From an uncultured Clostridia bacterium (GTDB lineage: Bacteria > Bacillota > Clostridia > Christensenellales > Borkfalkiaceae): a DNA stretch of 64,000 nucleotides. The position numbers were made by a program, and so were the translations under genes. The stretch is from positions 124,001-188,000 of the forward strand of contig CANRIK010000018.1 of NCBI GenBank assembly GCA_947630705.1. Direction: 5' to 3'. This document shows positions 46,827 through 55,767 of the stretch, piece after piece (position 1 is the stretch's first letter; each line of letters begins with the position of its first letter). The notes under the pieces are model-generated. The model was given only the letters and a program-made list of their open reading frames with translations, had not been told where the DNA came from and did not search any database.

Positions 46827-48053
46827 TTAATCCTTAATCGAATTTCCGGCCGTAAAACCCGTTGAAAATGCAATTTGAAGATTGAAGCCTCCCGTAAAGG
46901 CGTCCAAATCAAGCACTTCTCCGCAAAAATACAGACCTTTTATGAGTTTACTTTCCATAGTTTTGGGATTTATTTGGTTTACGTCTACTCCTCCGCAAGT
47001 GACAATCGATTCGTCAAATCCTCGGAGCGACGATACAAGCATATCAAAATTTTTAATATTTGTCAATAAACTCTTCCGCTCGTCTTTTGTAACGGAATTG
47101 ACCTTTTTATCGGAGTTCAGCGCGCTTCTTTTCAATATTTCGGGAATTATGGCAATAGGCAGAAGTTCTTTCAGACAATTACCGACTGCCTTATTGCTGT
47201 TTTTTTCAAAATCTCTCAAAATTCTTGCATCTAATTGTTCCCTATCAAGAGCCGGCTTTAAATCCAACGAAAGCGAAACTTTCGATAAATCTTTTCTGTT
47301 TATAAGGCTGGAAGCGGATAATATCATAGGTCCGGAGACTCCGTAATGAGTAAATAACATTTCTCCGAAAAATTTTTTAATGCATTTACCATCGTAATTT
47401 ACGCTCAAAGAAACATTTTTAAGCGAAAGACCTTGAAGATTTTTATAAAAGTCTCCTTTAATCTCCAAGCCGCAAAGCCCTTGTGTCAACGGAATAACGC
47501 TATGCCCAACTTCTTTTGCAAATCTGAATCCGTCTCCCGTGGAACCGGTTAGCGGATAACTTATTCCACCCGTGCAAATTATCGCAGAATCAAATAAATA
47601 GGTTGCCTTATCGGTTATTATGCCTGACAGAGTACTATTCAAAGTTGTAATTTTTGTTACATTTTCATTAAATTTGAAATTAACGCCATGATTTAAACAA
47701 TATTTTTCAAGACATTTGGATACGTCACTCGCCTTATCCGAACACGGAAAAACACGCGCTCCTCTCTCTGTTTTAAGTTTTAGTCCTCCGTTCTCGAAAA
47801 AACGCATAGTCTTTTCGGGCGACAAATTGTATATTGCGCTCGTCATAAATTTCGGATTGGAAACTACGTTTTGCAAAAACTCCTGCTCGTCGCAGTCATG
47901 GGTCAAATTACATCTGCCCTTCCCCGTTATATAAATTTTTTTTCCGCACTTTTCGTTTTTTTCGAAAACCGTAACTTCGTTTCCATTTTTTGCCGCGGCA
48001 TATGCCGCCATAAGTCCGGCAGCACCGGCTCCGACAACAGCAACTTTTTTCAT
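46827..48053 (-). CDS. BaiN/HI0933-like FAD-dependent oxidoreductase
   Basis: A 408-residue flavoprotein of the HI0933/YhiN family: N-terminal Rossmann motif VVGAGAAGLMAAYAAAKNG, the family signature GKGRCNLTHD, and a C-terminal GLYFCGEVLDLDAFTGGFNLQIAFSTGFTAG that completes the FAD site. The physiological substrate is unknown; some homologues were linked to bile-acid reduction. The start is the ATG ending at 48053, after AAGG; an upstream in-frame ATG has weaker support. It is upstream of cmk by three bases, the usual clostridial order. Confidence 0.9.
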   Translation of the reverse strand: MKKVAVVGAGAAGLMAAYAAAKNGNEVTVFEKNEKCGKKIYITGKGRCNLTHDCDEQEFLQNVVSNPKFMTSAIYNLSPEKTMRFFENGGLKLKTERGARVFPCSDKASDVSKCLEKYCLNHGVNFKFNENVTKITTLNSTLSGIITDKATYLFDSAIICTGGISYPLTGSTGDGFRFAKEVGHSVIPLTQGLCGLEIKGDFYKNLQGLSLKNVSLSVNYDGKCIKKFFGEMLFTHYGVSGPMILSASSLINRKDLSKVSLSLDLKPALDREQLDARILRDFEKNSNKAVGNCLKELLPIAIIPEILKRSALNSDKKVNSVTKDERKSLLTNIKNFDMLVSSLRGFDESIVTCGGVDVNQINPKTMESKLIKGLYFCGEVLDLDAFTGGFNLQIAFSTGFTAGNSIKD

Positions 48054-48097
48054 ATTAAACCTTACGGCGTGAACTTTTATGCTCACGCCGTATATTT

Positions 48098-49525
48098 TTA
48101 TACAGGATAAACTTTTTCAGGATTTGCAGCCATATCCGAATCAACGCCAATGTCTTTTGCCTTTCGCCACTTAAAGAAGTTTGTTGCGACTTCGGGGAAT
48201 AGCGCATAGGAAAGAGCGTCCTCTTCCTGCGTGTAAAAGCCCATATCTTTGACTTTTTGCGTAAGAATATCGAATTCGTCTTCAAGTAAGTCCGCCGGAC
48301 GACAGGTAATCTGTTCCTCGCCGTGCTCTTTGCAGTGATTGACCAAATCCGCATTTTCTTCGCCGGGAAGAGCGCCGTATTTACCCAAAATAAGGTCTTT
48401 AAACTGTGCGGTAATAGTTTTATACCGTCCCAAAAGCACGTTCCATACAGCTTGCGTTCCAACTATCTGACTTGTAGGAGTTACAAGCGGCGGATAACCG
48501 CAATCTTTTCTTACGACAGGAACTTCGGCAAGACAGTCGTGCAACTTATCTTCTTTACCGGCTTGTTTTAGCTGATTCATAAGGTTTGACAACATTCCGC
48601 CCGGAACTTGATACAAAAGAGTATTTATATCTATCGAGCGAACCTTTGGATTGAGATACCCGTCTTTTTCAAGCCGTGACGCAACTTTTTTAAAATGATT
48701 TACCGCAGGAAGCAATTTATTTATATCTATTCCCGTATCATACGGAGTTCCTTTCAATGCTGCGACAAGCGGCTCCGTAGCCGGATTTGACGTACCGTTC
48801 CCGAGAGGCGAAAGCGCGCAATCGACGATATCGACTCCGGCCTGAATAGCCATTAGGTTGATCATATCACCTGTACCCGTGGTATTATGGGTATGCAGAT
48901 GCAACTTTGTCTTGGGCAAAAGTTCGGCTTTAATTTCTTTAACGAGTTCGTATGCAGTGAAAGGCAAAAGCAGATTAGCCATATCTTTGATACAAATGTT
49001 GTCTGCACCCATATCTTCAAACTGTTTTGCGAGCTTAACGAAATATTCAGTTGTATGAACGGGGCTTGTTGTATAAGAAATGGCACATTCGCATACGCAT
49101 TTGCCGCCGGCTCCGTACTTTTTAATTGCTTTGACTGACGCTTCAAGATTTCTCGGATCATTCAAAGCGTCAAAAAGTCTTATAACTCCTACTCCGTTTT
49201 CTATCGATTTTTCTATGAATTTATCGACAACATCGTCGGCATAATGACGATACCCCAAAAGATTTTGTCCGCGTAAAAGCATTTGAATCGGGGTCTTTTT
49301 CAAATATTTTTTAAGTTTTCTCAACCTTTCCCACGGATCCTCGTTTAAAAATCTCAAACAGGAATCGAAAGTCGCGCCGCCCCATGCTTCGAGCGAATAA
49401 TATCCTATATCGTCTAAAAGAGGCAACATCGGTTCCATATCTTCGAATTTCATTCTCGTCGCCGCATGAGATTGATGAGCGTCGCGTAAAATTGTATCTG
49501 TAATTAAAACCTTTCTGCTTTCCAT
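48098..49525 (-). CDS. oadA: Oxaloacetate decarboxylase / pyruvate carboxyltransferase alpha subunit without biotin domain
   Basis: A 475-residue carboxyltransferase of the OadA/PycB (5S) family, starting TDTILRDAHQSHAATRM, with metal-binding LHLHTHNTTGTG and the catalytic Lys region CIKDMANLL. It moves a carboxyl group between oxaloacetate or pyruvate and biotin. The usual C-terminal biotinyl domain is absent; the carrier is a separate protein encoded two genes upstream. It is the last of the five decarboxylase genes, 17 bases after oadB. Confidence 0.93.
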   Translation of the reverse strand: MESRKVLITDTILRDAHQSHAATRMKFEDMEPMLPLLDDIGYYSLEAWGGATFDSCLRFLNEDPWERLRKLKKYLKKTPIQMLLRGQNLLGYRHYADDVVDKFIEKSIENGVGVIRLFDALNDPRNLEASVKAIKKYGAGGKCVCECAISYTTSPVHTTEYFVKLAKQFEDMGADNICIKDMANLLLPFTAYELVKEIKAELLPKTKLHLHTHNTTGTGDMINLMAIQAGVDIVDCALSPLGNGTSNPATEPLVAALKGTPYDTGIDINKLLPAVNHFKKVASRLEKDGYLNPKVRSIDINTLLYQVPGGMLSNLMNQLKQAGKEDKLHDCLAEVPVVRKDCGYPPLVTPTSQIVGTQAVWNVLLGRYKTITAQFKDLILGKYGALPGEENADLVNHCKEHGEEQITCRPADLLEDEFDILTQKVKDMGFYTQEEDALSYALFPEVATNFFKWRKAKDIGVDSDMAANPEKVYPV

Positions 49526-49542
49526 ATATTCACCGTTTTAAA

Positions 49543-51057
49543 TTAAACCATTGATGTAATCGATTGAATTGCCGCCTGCATAGCCGTACCGTCGGCATAT
49601 CCACCGAAGCACGCCAAAAGCACGCCGGCAGCTATGGCAGAACCTATTACTCCCGCAACATTCGGACCCATTGCATGCATCAGAAGATGATTTTGAGGAT
49701 CGTACTGTCTGCCCACATCTTCGGAAATTCGTGCTGCCATCGGTACTGCCGAAACTCCGGCGGAGCCTATGAGCGGATTGATTTGCCCCTTTGTTATCTT
49801 GCACATAAGTTTGGCAACAAGTATTCCTCCTATCGTACCCATAATAAATGCAAACAAACCTATTGCGATTATTTCAAGCGTTTGCACCTGCAAGAACAGT
49901 TCGCCTTTTGCCTTGCAACCGACCGAAATTCCAAGAAAAATCGTTATCGTATTCATTAGGCCGTTTTGCGCCTGAGTAGAAAGTCTGTCTACAACTCCGG
50001 ATTCTTTCAGAAGATTTCCAAGCATTAACATGCCCAAGAGGGCAATGGAATCAGGTAAAATTATTCCCATGACAAGAGTGACAATTATTGGGAAAAGTAT
50101 TTTTTCTATCTTGCTTACCTGACGGAGAGGCTTCATTCTAATTACCCGTTCCTTCTTTGTAGTAAGCAATTTCATAATCGGCTTTTGTATGATAGGTATG
50201 AGCGCCATATACGAATACGCCGCTATTGCTATCATAGGGAGCAAATCCGATGAAAGTTTTGTCGTCACAAGAATTGCCGTAGGGCCGTCGGCTCCGCCGA
50301 TTATTGCAATCGACGCCGCAGCCGCGACGGAAAATCCGAAAGCTATTGCCAATATGAAGGCTACGAATATTCCCAACTGCGCGCCGGCGCCTATAAGCAT
50401 GCTCTTGGGATTTGCAATAAGAGGGCCGAAATCGGTCATGGCGCCGATTCCCAAGAAAATCAAAGGCGGATAGATAACTTTATCAACGCCGAAATAGAGA
50501 TACCAAAGAAGTCCTCTGCTCTCTTCCGCAACAGCGCTGTACGAAGTGTCGAGAATTAAAGTTGCGTCGCTGAACAGTGTGCCGGATTCTGTGACGGTTC
50601 CGGAAATAAATCCGTATTTGGTCCAAAGAGTCTGAAAGTTCTCAAAAGACATTTCGCTTGTAATATTTGCGACAAGATTTTCAAAAGAACTGTAATAAGT
50701 GACCGATCCGTTGTTTAAAAATCCGTCTCTTATATATATAAGGTTGGGATTGCCGGATACTCCGTCGCTGTATACGGCGACATATTCAAGCGAACCGTGT
50801 ACTCCCAAACTGTAATCGGTTGCCGGAGTCGGCCGCCCCCAAAGCACATGCTCGGCTCCCGGGATATTTATGAGAAACATTCCGAAAGCAATCGGCAAAA
50901 GGAGCATAGGCTCGAATTTTTTAACTATGGCGAGATACATGAGAACAAATGAAATAAGCAACATTACATAGTTCTGCCAGCTTCCCTGTACAAAGCCCAT
51001 CTGCTCGTACAATCCGCCGAATATCCCACCAAAGTTTACGTCAAGTAAACTTTGCAT
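49543..51057 (-). CDS. oadB: Sodium-pumping decarboxylase beta subunit with a large insertion
   Basis: Membrane subunit that decarboxylates carboxybiotin and exports sodium ions. Recognised from LIFLGIGAMTDFGPLIANPKS, the catalytic GGADGPTAI and the C-terminal GPNVAGVIGSAIAAG. At 504 residues it is long for the family (about 370-440): residues of roughly 72-182, between the first helices and the LIFLG helix, form a hydrophilic segment not expected there. Start chosen at the ATG ending at 51057 because GGAGG precedes it by 4 bases; the frame runs five codons further up to a TTG that overlaps the carrier gene. Confidence 0.92.
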   Translation of the reverse strand: MQSLLDVNFGGIFGGLYEQMGFVQGSWQNYVMLLISFVLMYLAIVKKFEPMLLLPIAFGMFLINIPGAEHVLWGRPTPATDYSLGVHGSLEYVAVYSDGVSGNPNLIYIRDGFLNNGSVTYYSSFENLVANITSEMSFENFQTLWTKYGFISGTVTESGTLFSDATLILDTSYSAVAEESRGLLWYLYFGVDKVIYPPLIFLGIGAMTDFGPLIANPKSMLIGAGAQLGIFVAFILAIAFGFSVAAAASIAIIGGADGPTAILVTTKLSSDLLPMIAIAAYSYMALIPIIQKPIMKLLTTKKERVIRMKPLRQVSKIEKILFPIIVTLVMGIILPDSIALLGMLMLGNLLKESGVVDRLSTQAQNGLMNTITIFLGISVGCKAKGELFLQVQTLEIIAIGLFAFIMGTIGGILVAKLMCKITKGQINPLIGSAGVSAVPMAARISEDVGRQYDPQNHLLMHAMGPNVAGVIGSAIAAGVLLACFGGYADGTAMQAAIQSITSMV

Positions 51058-51068
51058 ATATCCTCCGC

Positions 51069-51425
51069 TCAACCAATTACGGCCAATACCGTATTTGTTT
51101 CGACGTTTGCGCCTTTGACGACATTCAAAGTTATCTTACCGTCACGAGGAGCGGTAATTTCATTATCCATCTTCATTGCTTCAAGCACGATTATGGGCTG
51201 ATCTTTTTTAACGGCCGAACCGTCGGCAACGAGAATGTTTTTAATAAGTCCAGGGAAAGGCGATAACACCTTTTCGCCTTCTACTGCAACTGCGGATTTG
51301 GGCTTGACAACTTCCTCCTGCTGTTTTACAGGCGCAATGTTTTTGACCTCCGCGGATGCTCCGTCCACTTCTTCGACGGCGACCTGATAGCTTTTTCCAT
51401 CTATATTTACTATAAAATTACGCAT
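51069..51425 (-). CDS. Biotin carboxyl carrier protein of the decarboxylase
   Basis: A 118-residue biotin carrier: a short N-terminal part (FIVNIDGKSYQVAVEEVDG), a linker, and the biotinyl domain with the modified lysine in EAMKM near 85. It would shuttle CO2 as carboxybiotin between the carboxyltransferase subunits and the membrane subunit OadB. Located between oadG and oadB. Confidence 0.95.
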   Translation of the reverse strand: MRNFIVNIDGKSYQVAVEEVDGASAEVKNIAPVKQQEEVVKPKSAVAVEGEKVLSPFPGLIKNILVADGSAVKKDQPIIVLEAMKMDNEITAPRDGKITLNVVKGANVETNTVLAVIG

Positions 51426-51435
51426 AACACTCTCC

Positions 51436-51801
51436 TTAAATTCTCTTTATTCTCTTTACAATAAACTCACATTGGGGACGTTCCGATTCATAGTACATCA
51501 TGATCGCCGCAATAATCACCGCCTTTAACTCATCGGAAAGAACTTCCTCTTCTGATACCGGCGGTGCCTCTGACGAAACGTCGTCAGATTTCGGTTTTTT
51601 CTTTCCGATTTCGGAGAGAAAAGCCAGATTGTCGGTTTTACGCATCAAAAGTCCAACCAACCATATTATAGTGATAATTATCGCTATTCCCACGAAAACT
51701 ATCGCAAATCCGATTAATGCATAAACAAGCGCTTCCGGAAAGTCGCTGAAATAATAGCTTCCGTTTTCTCCGCGGATAATATCCAACAACAAATTATCCA
51801 T
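51436..51801 (-). CDS. oadG: OadG-family small membrane subunit
   Basis: A 121-residue protein with one membrane helix at about 26-52 (ALVYALIGFAIVFVGIAIIITIIWLVG) and a cytoplasmic tail with acidic and Ser/Pro residues. This matches the gamma or delta subunit that holds the decarboxylase complex together. No zinc-binding histidine cluster is seen at the tail. It lies between the carboxyltransferase and the biotin carrier. Confidence 0.85.
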   Translation of the reverse strand: MDNLLLDIIRGENGSYYFSDFPEALVYALIGFAIVFVGIAIIITIIWLVGLLMRKTDNLAFLSEIGKKKPKSDDVSSEAPPVSEEEVLSDELKAVIIAAIMMYYESERPQCEFIVKRIKRI

Positions 51802-51808
51802 GAATTCC

Positions 51809-53185
51809 TCACTTTAACAGCATTTGCAAAGAAGCAATGAGATATTGCTTTACAAAAGCAGGTTGAATTATATTATCAATGAAACCGCCCTTTGCGGCGT
51901 TAATCGGATCGGAGTTTTCTTCGGCATATTTTTCGGCAAGTTTAGTTTTGTTGGCTTTTTTATCGTCAGCATACTCTATTTCCGCCCCTTGAACATTGTC
52001 AAACAGCGCGATTTTCGCTTTCGCAAACGCATAACAATAATCATAACCGATCGATTTTGCGGCAAACAGTGTATAGCCCAAACCTATTGCCTTTCCGTAA
52101 ACTATCGAAATTTTTGCGGCGTCTATACAGTCGAGAATAGAAATATATTCGCCTATTTCCTTTAACACAAGACTATTGTGCGTATCGATATCTGATTTGA
52201 TTCCGAGCGTATTGACGAATGTAATATAGGGAAGTCCGTAACAGGAAGCGAATTCGGCAAAAACTTTTAATTTTCTGACGTTTTCCGCAGTGAGCTCAAC
52301 ACCGTCGCCGCAGTCGAAGATAACCGCCGCAACGGCTATTCCGCCTACTCTACCGAGGTAACACTTTACTTCGGGAGAATAATTCGCTCCGATTTCTATT
52401 GCCGTATCTTTATCGAAAATTTTAATCATCGACTGTAAATTGATTGATTTGTCAAGTTCGGCTAATTCCGTATTCAATTCGTCTCTGTCGATGACTGAAA
52501 CAGATAAAATCTCCGTTATTTCGGTTATGCTCGTTTTAATTTCATTAAAATCCTTTACCGTAAAAGCAACAAGATTGCCCTTCGTCAAGCCTTCTGCTCC
52601 GCACAACTTATACTTTGAAACGTTTTCACCGGTGCGTGCCGAAATTACAAGAGGACTGTTTGCGGCTAGCGCGCTCTTTTTATCAATAAAATAAGTGAAA
52701 TCGCATATAGCGGCGAGCGCAGAAATCTGACCGTAAACCTCTCCGTTTACTATCAGATATTGAGGTATACTTCCCTTTAATTGGGTCGCTTTCAAAATAA
52801 GATTAGCGATACCTTCGAGAACATCGACTCCTTCACCTATCTGAACGCCTTTTGACGACAAAAGCCAGATGACCGGAGTTGACGCCTTTTCTGCCTGTTC
52901 GAGACACTTGGCGATTTTATCGCAATTCGCCTTGCTGACGCCTCCGGAAAGAATCGCCGGATTCTGCGCGACAATATAAAAAGGATAATCGTTTATAGTT
53001 GCAAAACCGGTAACGACTCCTTCTCCCTGCGCCTCTTCTCCGTAAAACTCGTTTTTAGAAAAACTGAATGCGGAAAGTTCGACAAAACTATTTGCGTCAA
53101 TCAACGTTTCTATATCTTTACGAATCTCTTCTCCTGCTTTTAAAAGCTGTTGCTTACGCTTTTGCAATAAGCTGATTTTATCCAT
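51809..53185 (-). CDS. CoA-type carboxyltransferase subunit (MmdA/PccB-like), divergent
   Basis: A 458-residue carboxyltransferase of the acyl-CoA type, made of two crotonase-like halves: VELSAFSF...GEGVVTGFATINDYPFYIVAQNPAILSGG in the first and GGIAVAAVIFDCGDGVELTAENVRKL in the second. Usual MmdA is about 510 residues and much better conserved, so this is a shortened, diverged relative. It is the first gene of the Na+-decarboxylase set. Together with OadA the cluster encodes both a CoA-type and a pyruvate-type carboxyltransferase. The ATG ending at 53185 follows AGGAGA; the upstream extension has no such site. Confidence 0.85.
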   Translation of the reverse strand: MDKISLLQKRKQQLLKAGEEIRKDIETLIDANSFVELSAFSFSKNEFYGEEAQGEGVVTGFATINDYPFYIVAQNPAILSGGVSKANCDKIAKCLEQAEKASTPVIWLLSSKGVQIGEGVDVLEGIANLILKATQLKGSIPQYLIVNGEVYGQISALAAICDFTYFIDKKSALAANSPLVISARTGENVSKYKLCGAEGLTKGNLVAFTVKDFNEIKTSITEITEILSVSVIDRDELNTELAELDKSINLQSMIKIFDKDTAIEIGANYSPEVKCYLGRVGGIAVAAVIFDCGDGVELTAENVRKLKVFAEFASCYGLPYITFVNTLGIKSDIDTHNSLVLKEIGEYISILDCIDAAKISIVYGKAIGLGYTLFAAKSIGYDYCYAFAKAKIALFDNVQGAEIEYADDKKANKTKLAEKYAEENSDPINAAKGGFIDNIIQPAFVKQYLIASLQMLLK

Positions 53186-53291
53186 ATTTTCTCCTGATTG
53201 CCAAAATTCCTCATATACCATTTTAGCATATTATTCGACAATTGCAACTTAAATTGATAAATTTATATCTAAAATTTTTTTTGTTTTAAAA

Positions 53292-53320
53292 AAACAAAAA
53301 AGATGACCGAAGTCACCTTT
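53292..53320 (-). terminator. Terminator overlapping the TVP38 gene stop
   Basis: On the minus strand AAAGGTGAC, a TTCG tetraloop and GTCATCTTT, then a T-rich tract (plus 53281-53298). The stop codon lies inside the stem. Confidence 0.8.
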
Positions 53321-54215
53321 TTCCGAAATTGAATTTGCTTTTAATAAACTTATCGATTTTATCCGAATATTTGATTACAAGCCAAAACGCCAAGATAACC
53401 AAGTTCGCAAGAATTATCCATATAAGTATCCCCCACCATGTCGTAAACGGAATAAACTCGAACGAATATGCGGTTGAAATAACGGAAATTGCTCTGGTTA
53501 TTATTATCATCACCGTAAAATACGGAAAAGTCATTGAAGAAAGTCCGGCGACGAAGCAAAGGATGTCGTCCGGAAACATCGGCAAAAGAAACATTATCGA
53601 AAGAATCAGATAATCTTTTCCTTTAAGTTTTTCGAGCCATTTATCGAGACTTTCTTTACCTACTATCCAGCAAACAGCTTTATACCCTATCCATCTGCCG
53701 ACGCCGAAAGCAATGAAAGAACCTATGAGAATGCCGATAAAACTGAAAATCGAGCATTTAAGCGGCCCGAACATTGCAACTCCAACCGCAACGGCAACCG
53801 ACCCCGGGACGGGAAGCAAAACAACTTGCAGAAGGCAAAAACTTATATAAATAATCGCCGCAAGACTGCCGGTGTTTCCGATATAATCGCGCAGAGCTTC
53901 GACGCTGTTTATCGTTCCTAAAAGTCCGGTAGCACAGAGAAAAAAGAAAACCGCCGCGCATAAATCCAAAAATACCAAAGCGCAAACAATAAGTCTGTAT
54001 ACGGACTGCTTTTTTAAAAAATAGAACAGTATTCCCAAGAGCGCGGCAACGGCGCAGACGGTAAACGACAGCCAAAAAAGAAGATAGAAATATTCATCTA
54101 TAAAATCTACGGTTCTGTATGTCAGACCATATGCTATAAAAAGAAAGGCAACCGCACTGAAAAGTACAACTGCCAATACATTTATACAGTGTTTTAAAAC
54201 ATCTATACGTTTCAT
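53313..54215 (-). CDS. TVP38/TMEM64 (VTT domain) family membrane protein
   Basis: A 300-residue protein with three N-terminal membrane helices followed by the VTT domain: LPVPGSVAVAVGVAMFGPL, GSFIAFGVGRWIG and MFLLPMFPDDILCFVAGLSSM, with the re-entrant Pro-rich motifs typical of the family. Members are proposed to handle phospholipid flipping or small-molecule transport. The start at the ATG ending at 54215 gives a clean topology, but no clear ribosome-binding site is seen; the open frame continues upstream toward rnhA. Confidence 0.85.
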   Translation of the reverse strand: MKRIDVLKHCINVLAVVLFSAVAFLFIAYGLTYRTVDFIDEYFYLLFWLSFTVCAVAALLGILFYFLKKQSVYRLIVCALVFLDLCAAVFFFLCATGLLGTINSVEALRDYIGNTGSLAAIIYISFCLLQVVLLPVPGSVAVAVGVAMFGPLKCSIFSFIGILIGSFIAFGVGRWIGYKAVCWIVGKESLDKWLEKLKGKDYLILSIMFLLPMFPDDILCFVAGLSSMTFPYFTVMIIITRAISVISTAYSFEFIPFTTWWGILIWIILANLVILAFWLVIKYSDKIDKFIKSKFNFGKR

Positions 54216-54250
54216 TAACACTATTATTATATTTAATTTGATAATATTTA

Positions 54251-54694
54251 TTATTCGGGCTTGAAATTTTTTACAGCGTCGGTCGCCAACTTGTCGCATA
54301 TGTTGTTGTATTCATTATCCGCATGCCCTTTAACTTTGAAGAATTTGATTTTATGTACAGCCGCAAGAGATAACAATTCACGCCATAATTCTTCGTTCAT
54401 GAGGGGTTTATGGTCCATTTTTTTGAATCCGTTGGCTTCCCATTCATTTACCCAACCATTCGAAAACGCATTGACCATATATGCGGAATCGCTGTAAACT
54501 TCCACTTCGCAGGGCTCTTTCAAACATTTCAGTCCCTCTATGACCGCCGTCATTTCCATGCGATTGTTTGTAGTAGAAGCCTCCGCTCCCGAAATGCGCT
54601 TTTCCGCGCCCTTATATTGAAGAACGGCCCCCCAGCCGCCAATACCGGGATTGCCGGAGCAGGCTCCGTCGGTATATAAAATTACTTTTTTCAT
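54251..54694 (-). CDS. rnhA: Ribonuclease HI
   Basis: Cuts RNA in RNA-DNA hybrids. The 147 residues carry the metal-binding residues Asp9 (LYTDGACSGNPG), Glu in NNRMEMTAVIEGL, Asp in EVYSDSAYMVN and the C-terminal Asp in GHADNEYNN. Length matches E. coli RNase HI. The ATG overlaps the proC stop by four bases. Confidence 0.96.
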   Translation of the reverse strand: MKKVILYTDGACSGNPGIGGWGAVLQYKGAEKRISGAEASTTNNRMEMTAVIEGLKCLKEPCEVEVYSDSAYMVNAFSNGWVNEWEANGFKKMDHKPLMNEELWRELLSLAAVHKIKFFKVKGHADNEYNNICDKLATDAVKNFKPE

Positions 54695-55503
54695 ATTTTA
54701 GATAAGTCTTCGGCTTTTTTTACGCACGCGTCAACGGCCTTAACAATAGATTTGCGGAAATTATTCTTTTCGAGAACCTTTACGGCTTCGATAGTAGTTC
54801 CGCCCTTGCTGCACACGCTCATTATTAAGTCGCTTAATGGTTTATCGTCCCTTAAAACCATCTCCGCCGCTCCCAACACTGTTTGTGTGGCAAGACTTTT
54901 AGACTCTTCCGACGTTAATCCTTCGCGTACTCCGGCGTCTATCAATCCGTCTAAAAACATAAACACGTATGCCGGCCCGCTTCCGCTTATTCCGGTGACT
55001 GCGTTCATTTTACTTTCATCTATGCTCAAAACGACACCGAGTTTATCGAAAATATTAAATAAAAACTCCGTATCATCCTCATTGCCGTCGTAATCCGACA
55101 TATCCAAACCTACTGCGCCGCTGCCTATCGAGCACGGAAGATTGGGCATGCTCCTTGCAACCTTGATATCCATAGAACCCAATCCGGATTTTATTATCTT
55201 CTTTCCGACACCGGCCATCACCGAAATAACTTTTTCGGGTTTATATCCGCCTAAACTGCTTATAACAGCATTGAAATTCTGCGGTTTAACGGCAAACAAT
55301 ACATATTCGCTGTTTTCGGCAACAAATCTGTTGCTTGTGCAAGTGAACACTCCTATCTCGTTAATTTTATTTAAATTTTCCTCGTTCAAATCGCTGACAA
55401 TTATTTTTTTCGCATTGAGAAAATCAGATAAAACCGCTCCTCTTATTATTGCGGAAGCCATAAAACCGCAACCTATCACGCCGAGTTTAAATTTTTTCTT
55501 CAT
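54691..55503 (-). CDS. proC: Pyrroline-5-carboxylate reductase
   Basis: Last step of proline synthesis. The 270 residues show the NAD(P)-binding LGVIGCGFMASAIIRG, FAVKPQNF, and the C-terminal signature SGSGPAYVFMFLDGLIDAGV with the catalytic Thr/Ser segment MSVCSKGGTTIEAV. Length is typical. It is cotranscribed with rnhA. Confidence 0.96.
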   Translation of the reverse strand: MKKKFKLGVIGCGFMASAIIRGAVLSDFLNAKKIIVSDLNEENLNKINEIGVFTCTSNRFVAENSEYVLFAVKPQNFNAVISSLGGYKPEKVISVMAGVGKKIIKSGLGSMDIKVARSMPNLPCSIGSGAVGLDMSDYDGNEDDTEFLFNIFDKLGVVLSIDESKMNAVTGISGSGPAYVFMFLDGLIDAGVREGLTSEESKSLATQTVLGAAEMVLRDDKPLSDLIMSVCSKGGTTIEAVKVLEKNNFRKSIVKAVDACVKKAEDLSKI

Positions 55504-55568
55504 AATTTAATCTCCAAAAACAGTTGACTAAAATTATCCGATATTATATAATTTTATCGTTATTTGTT

Positions 55569-55643
55569 AGGGGAGTAGCTCAACGGTAGAGTCGCGGTCT
55601 CCAAAACCGTCGGTTGCATGTTCGAATCGTGTCTCCCCTGCCA
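55569..55643 (+). tRNA. tRNA-Trp (CCA anticodon)
   Basis: Acceptor AGGGGAG (55569-55575) with CTCCCCT (55633-55639), D arm, anticodon loop CTCCAAA giving anticodon CCA, T arm with TTCGAAT, discriminator G and encoded CCA. It lies on the plus strand between two minus-strand genes. Confidence 0.96.
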
Positions 55644-55646
55644 CAG

Positions 55647-55676
55647 ATCCAGCCTTGTATTAGGTTGGATTTTTTT
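55647..55676 (+). terminator. Terminator after tRNA-Trp
   Basis: ATCCAGCC at 55647-55654 pairs with GGTTGGAT at 55663-55670 (one G-T pair), then six T. Confidence 0.8.
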
Positions 55677-55767
55677 ATTTGTAAAACTTAAATAATTGAC
55701 GATTATGATACAAATTCAATTAAAAAAGTCAATTAGTCAAGTACTATGCGCGACATAATCGGTAAAT

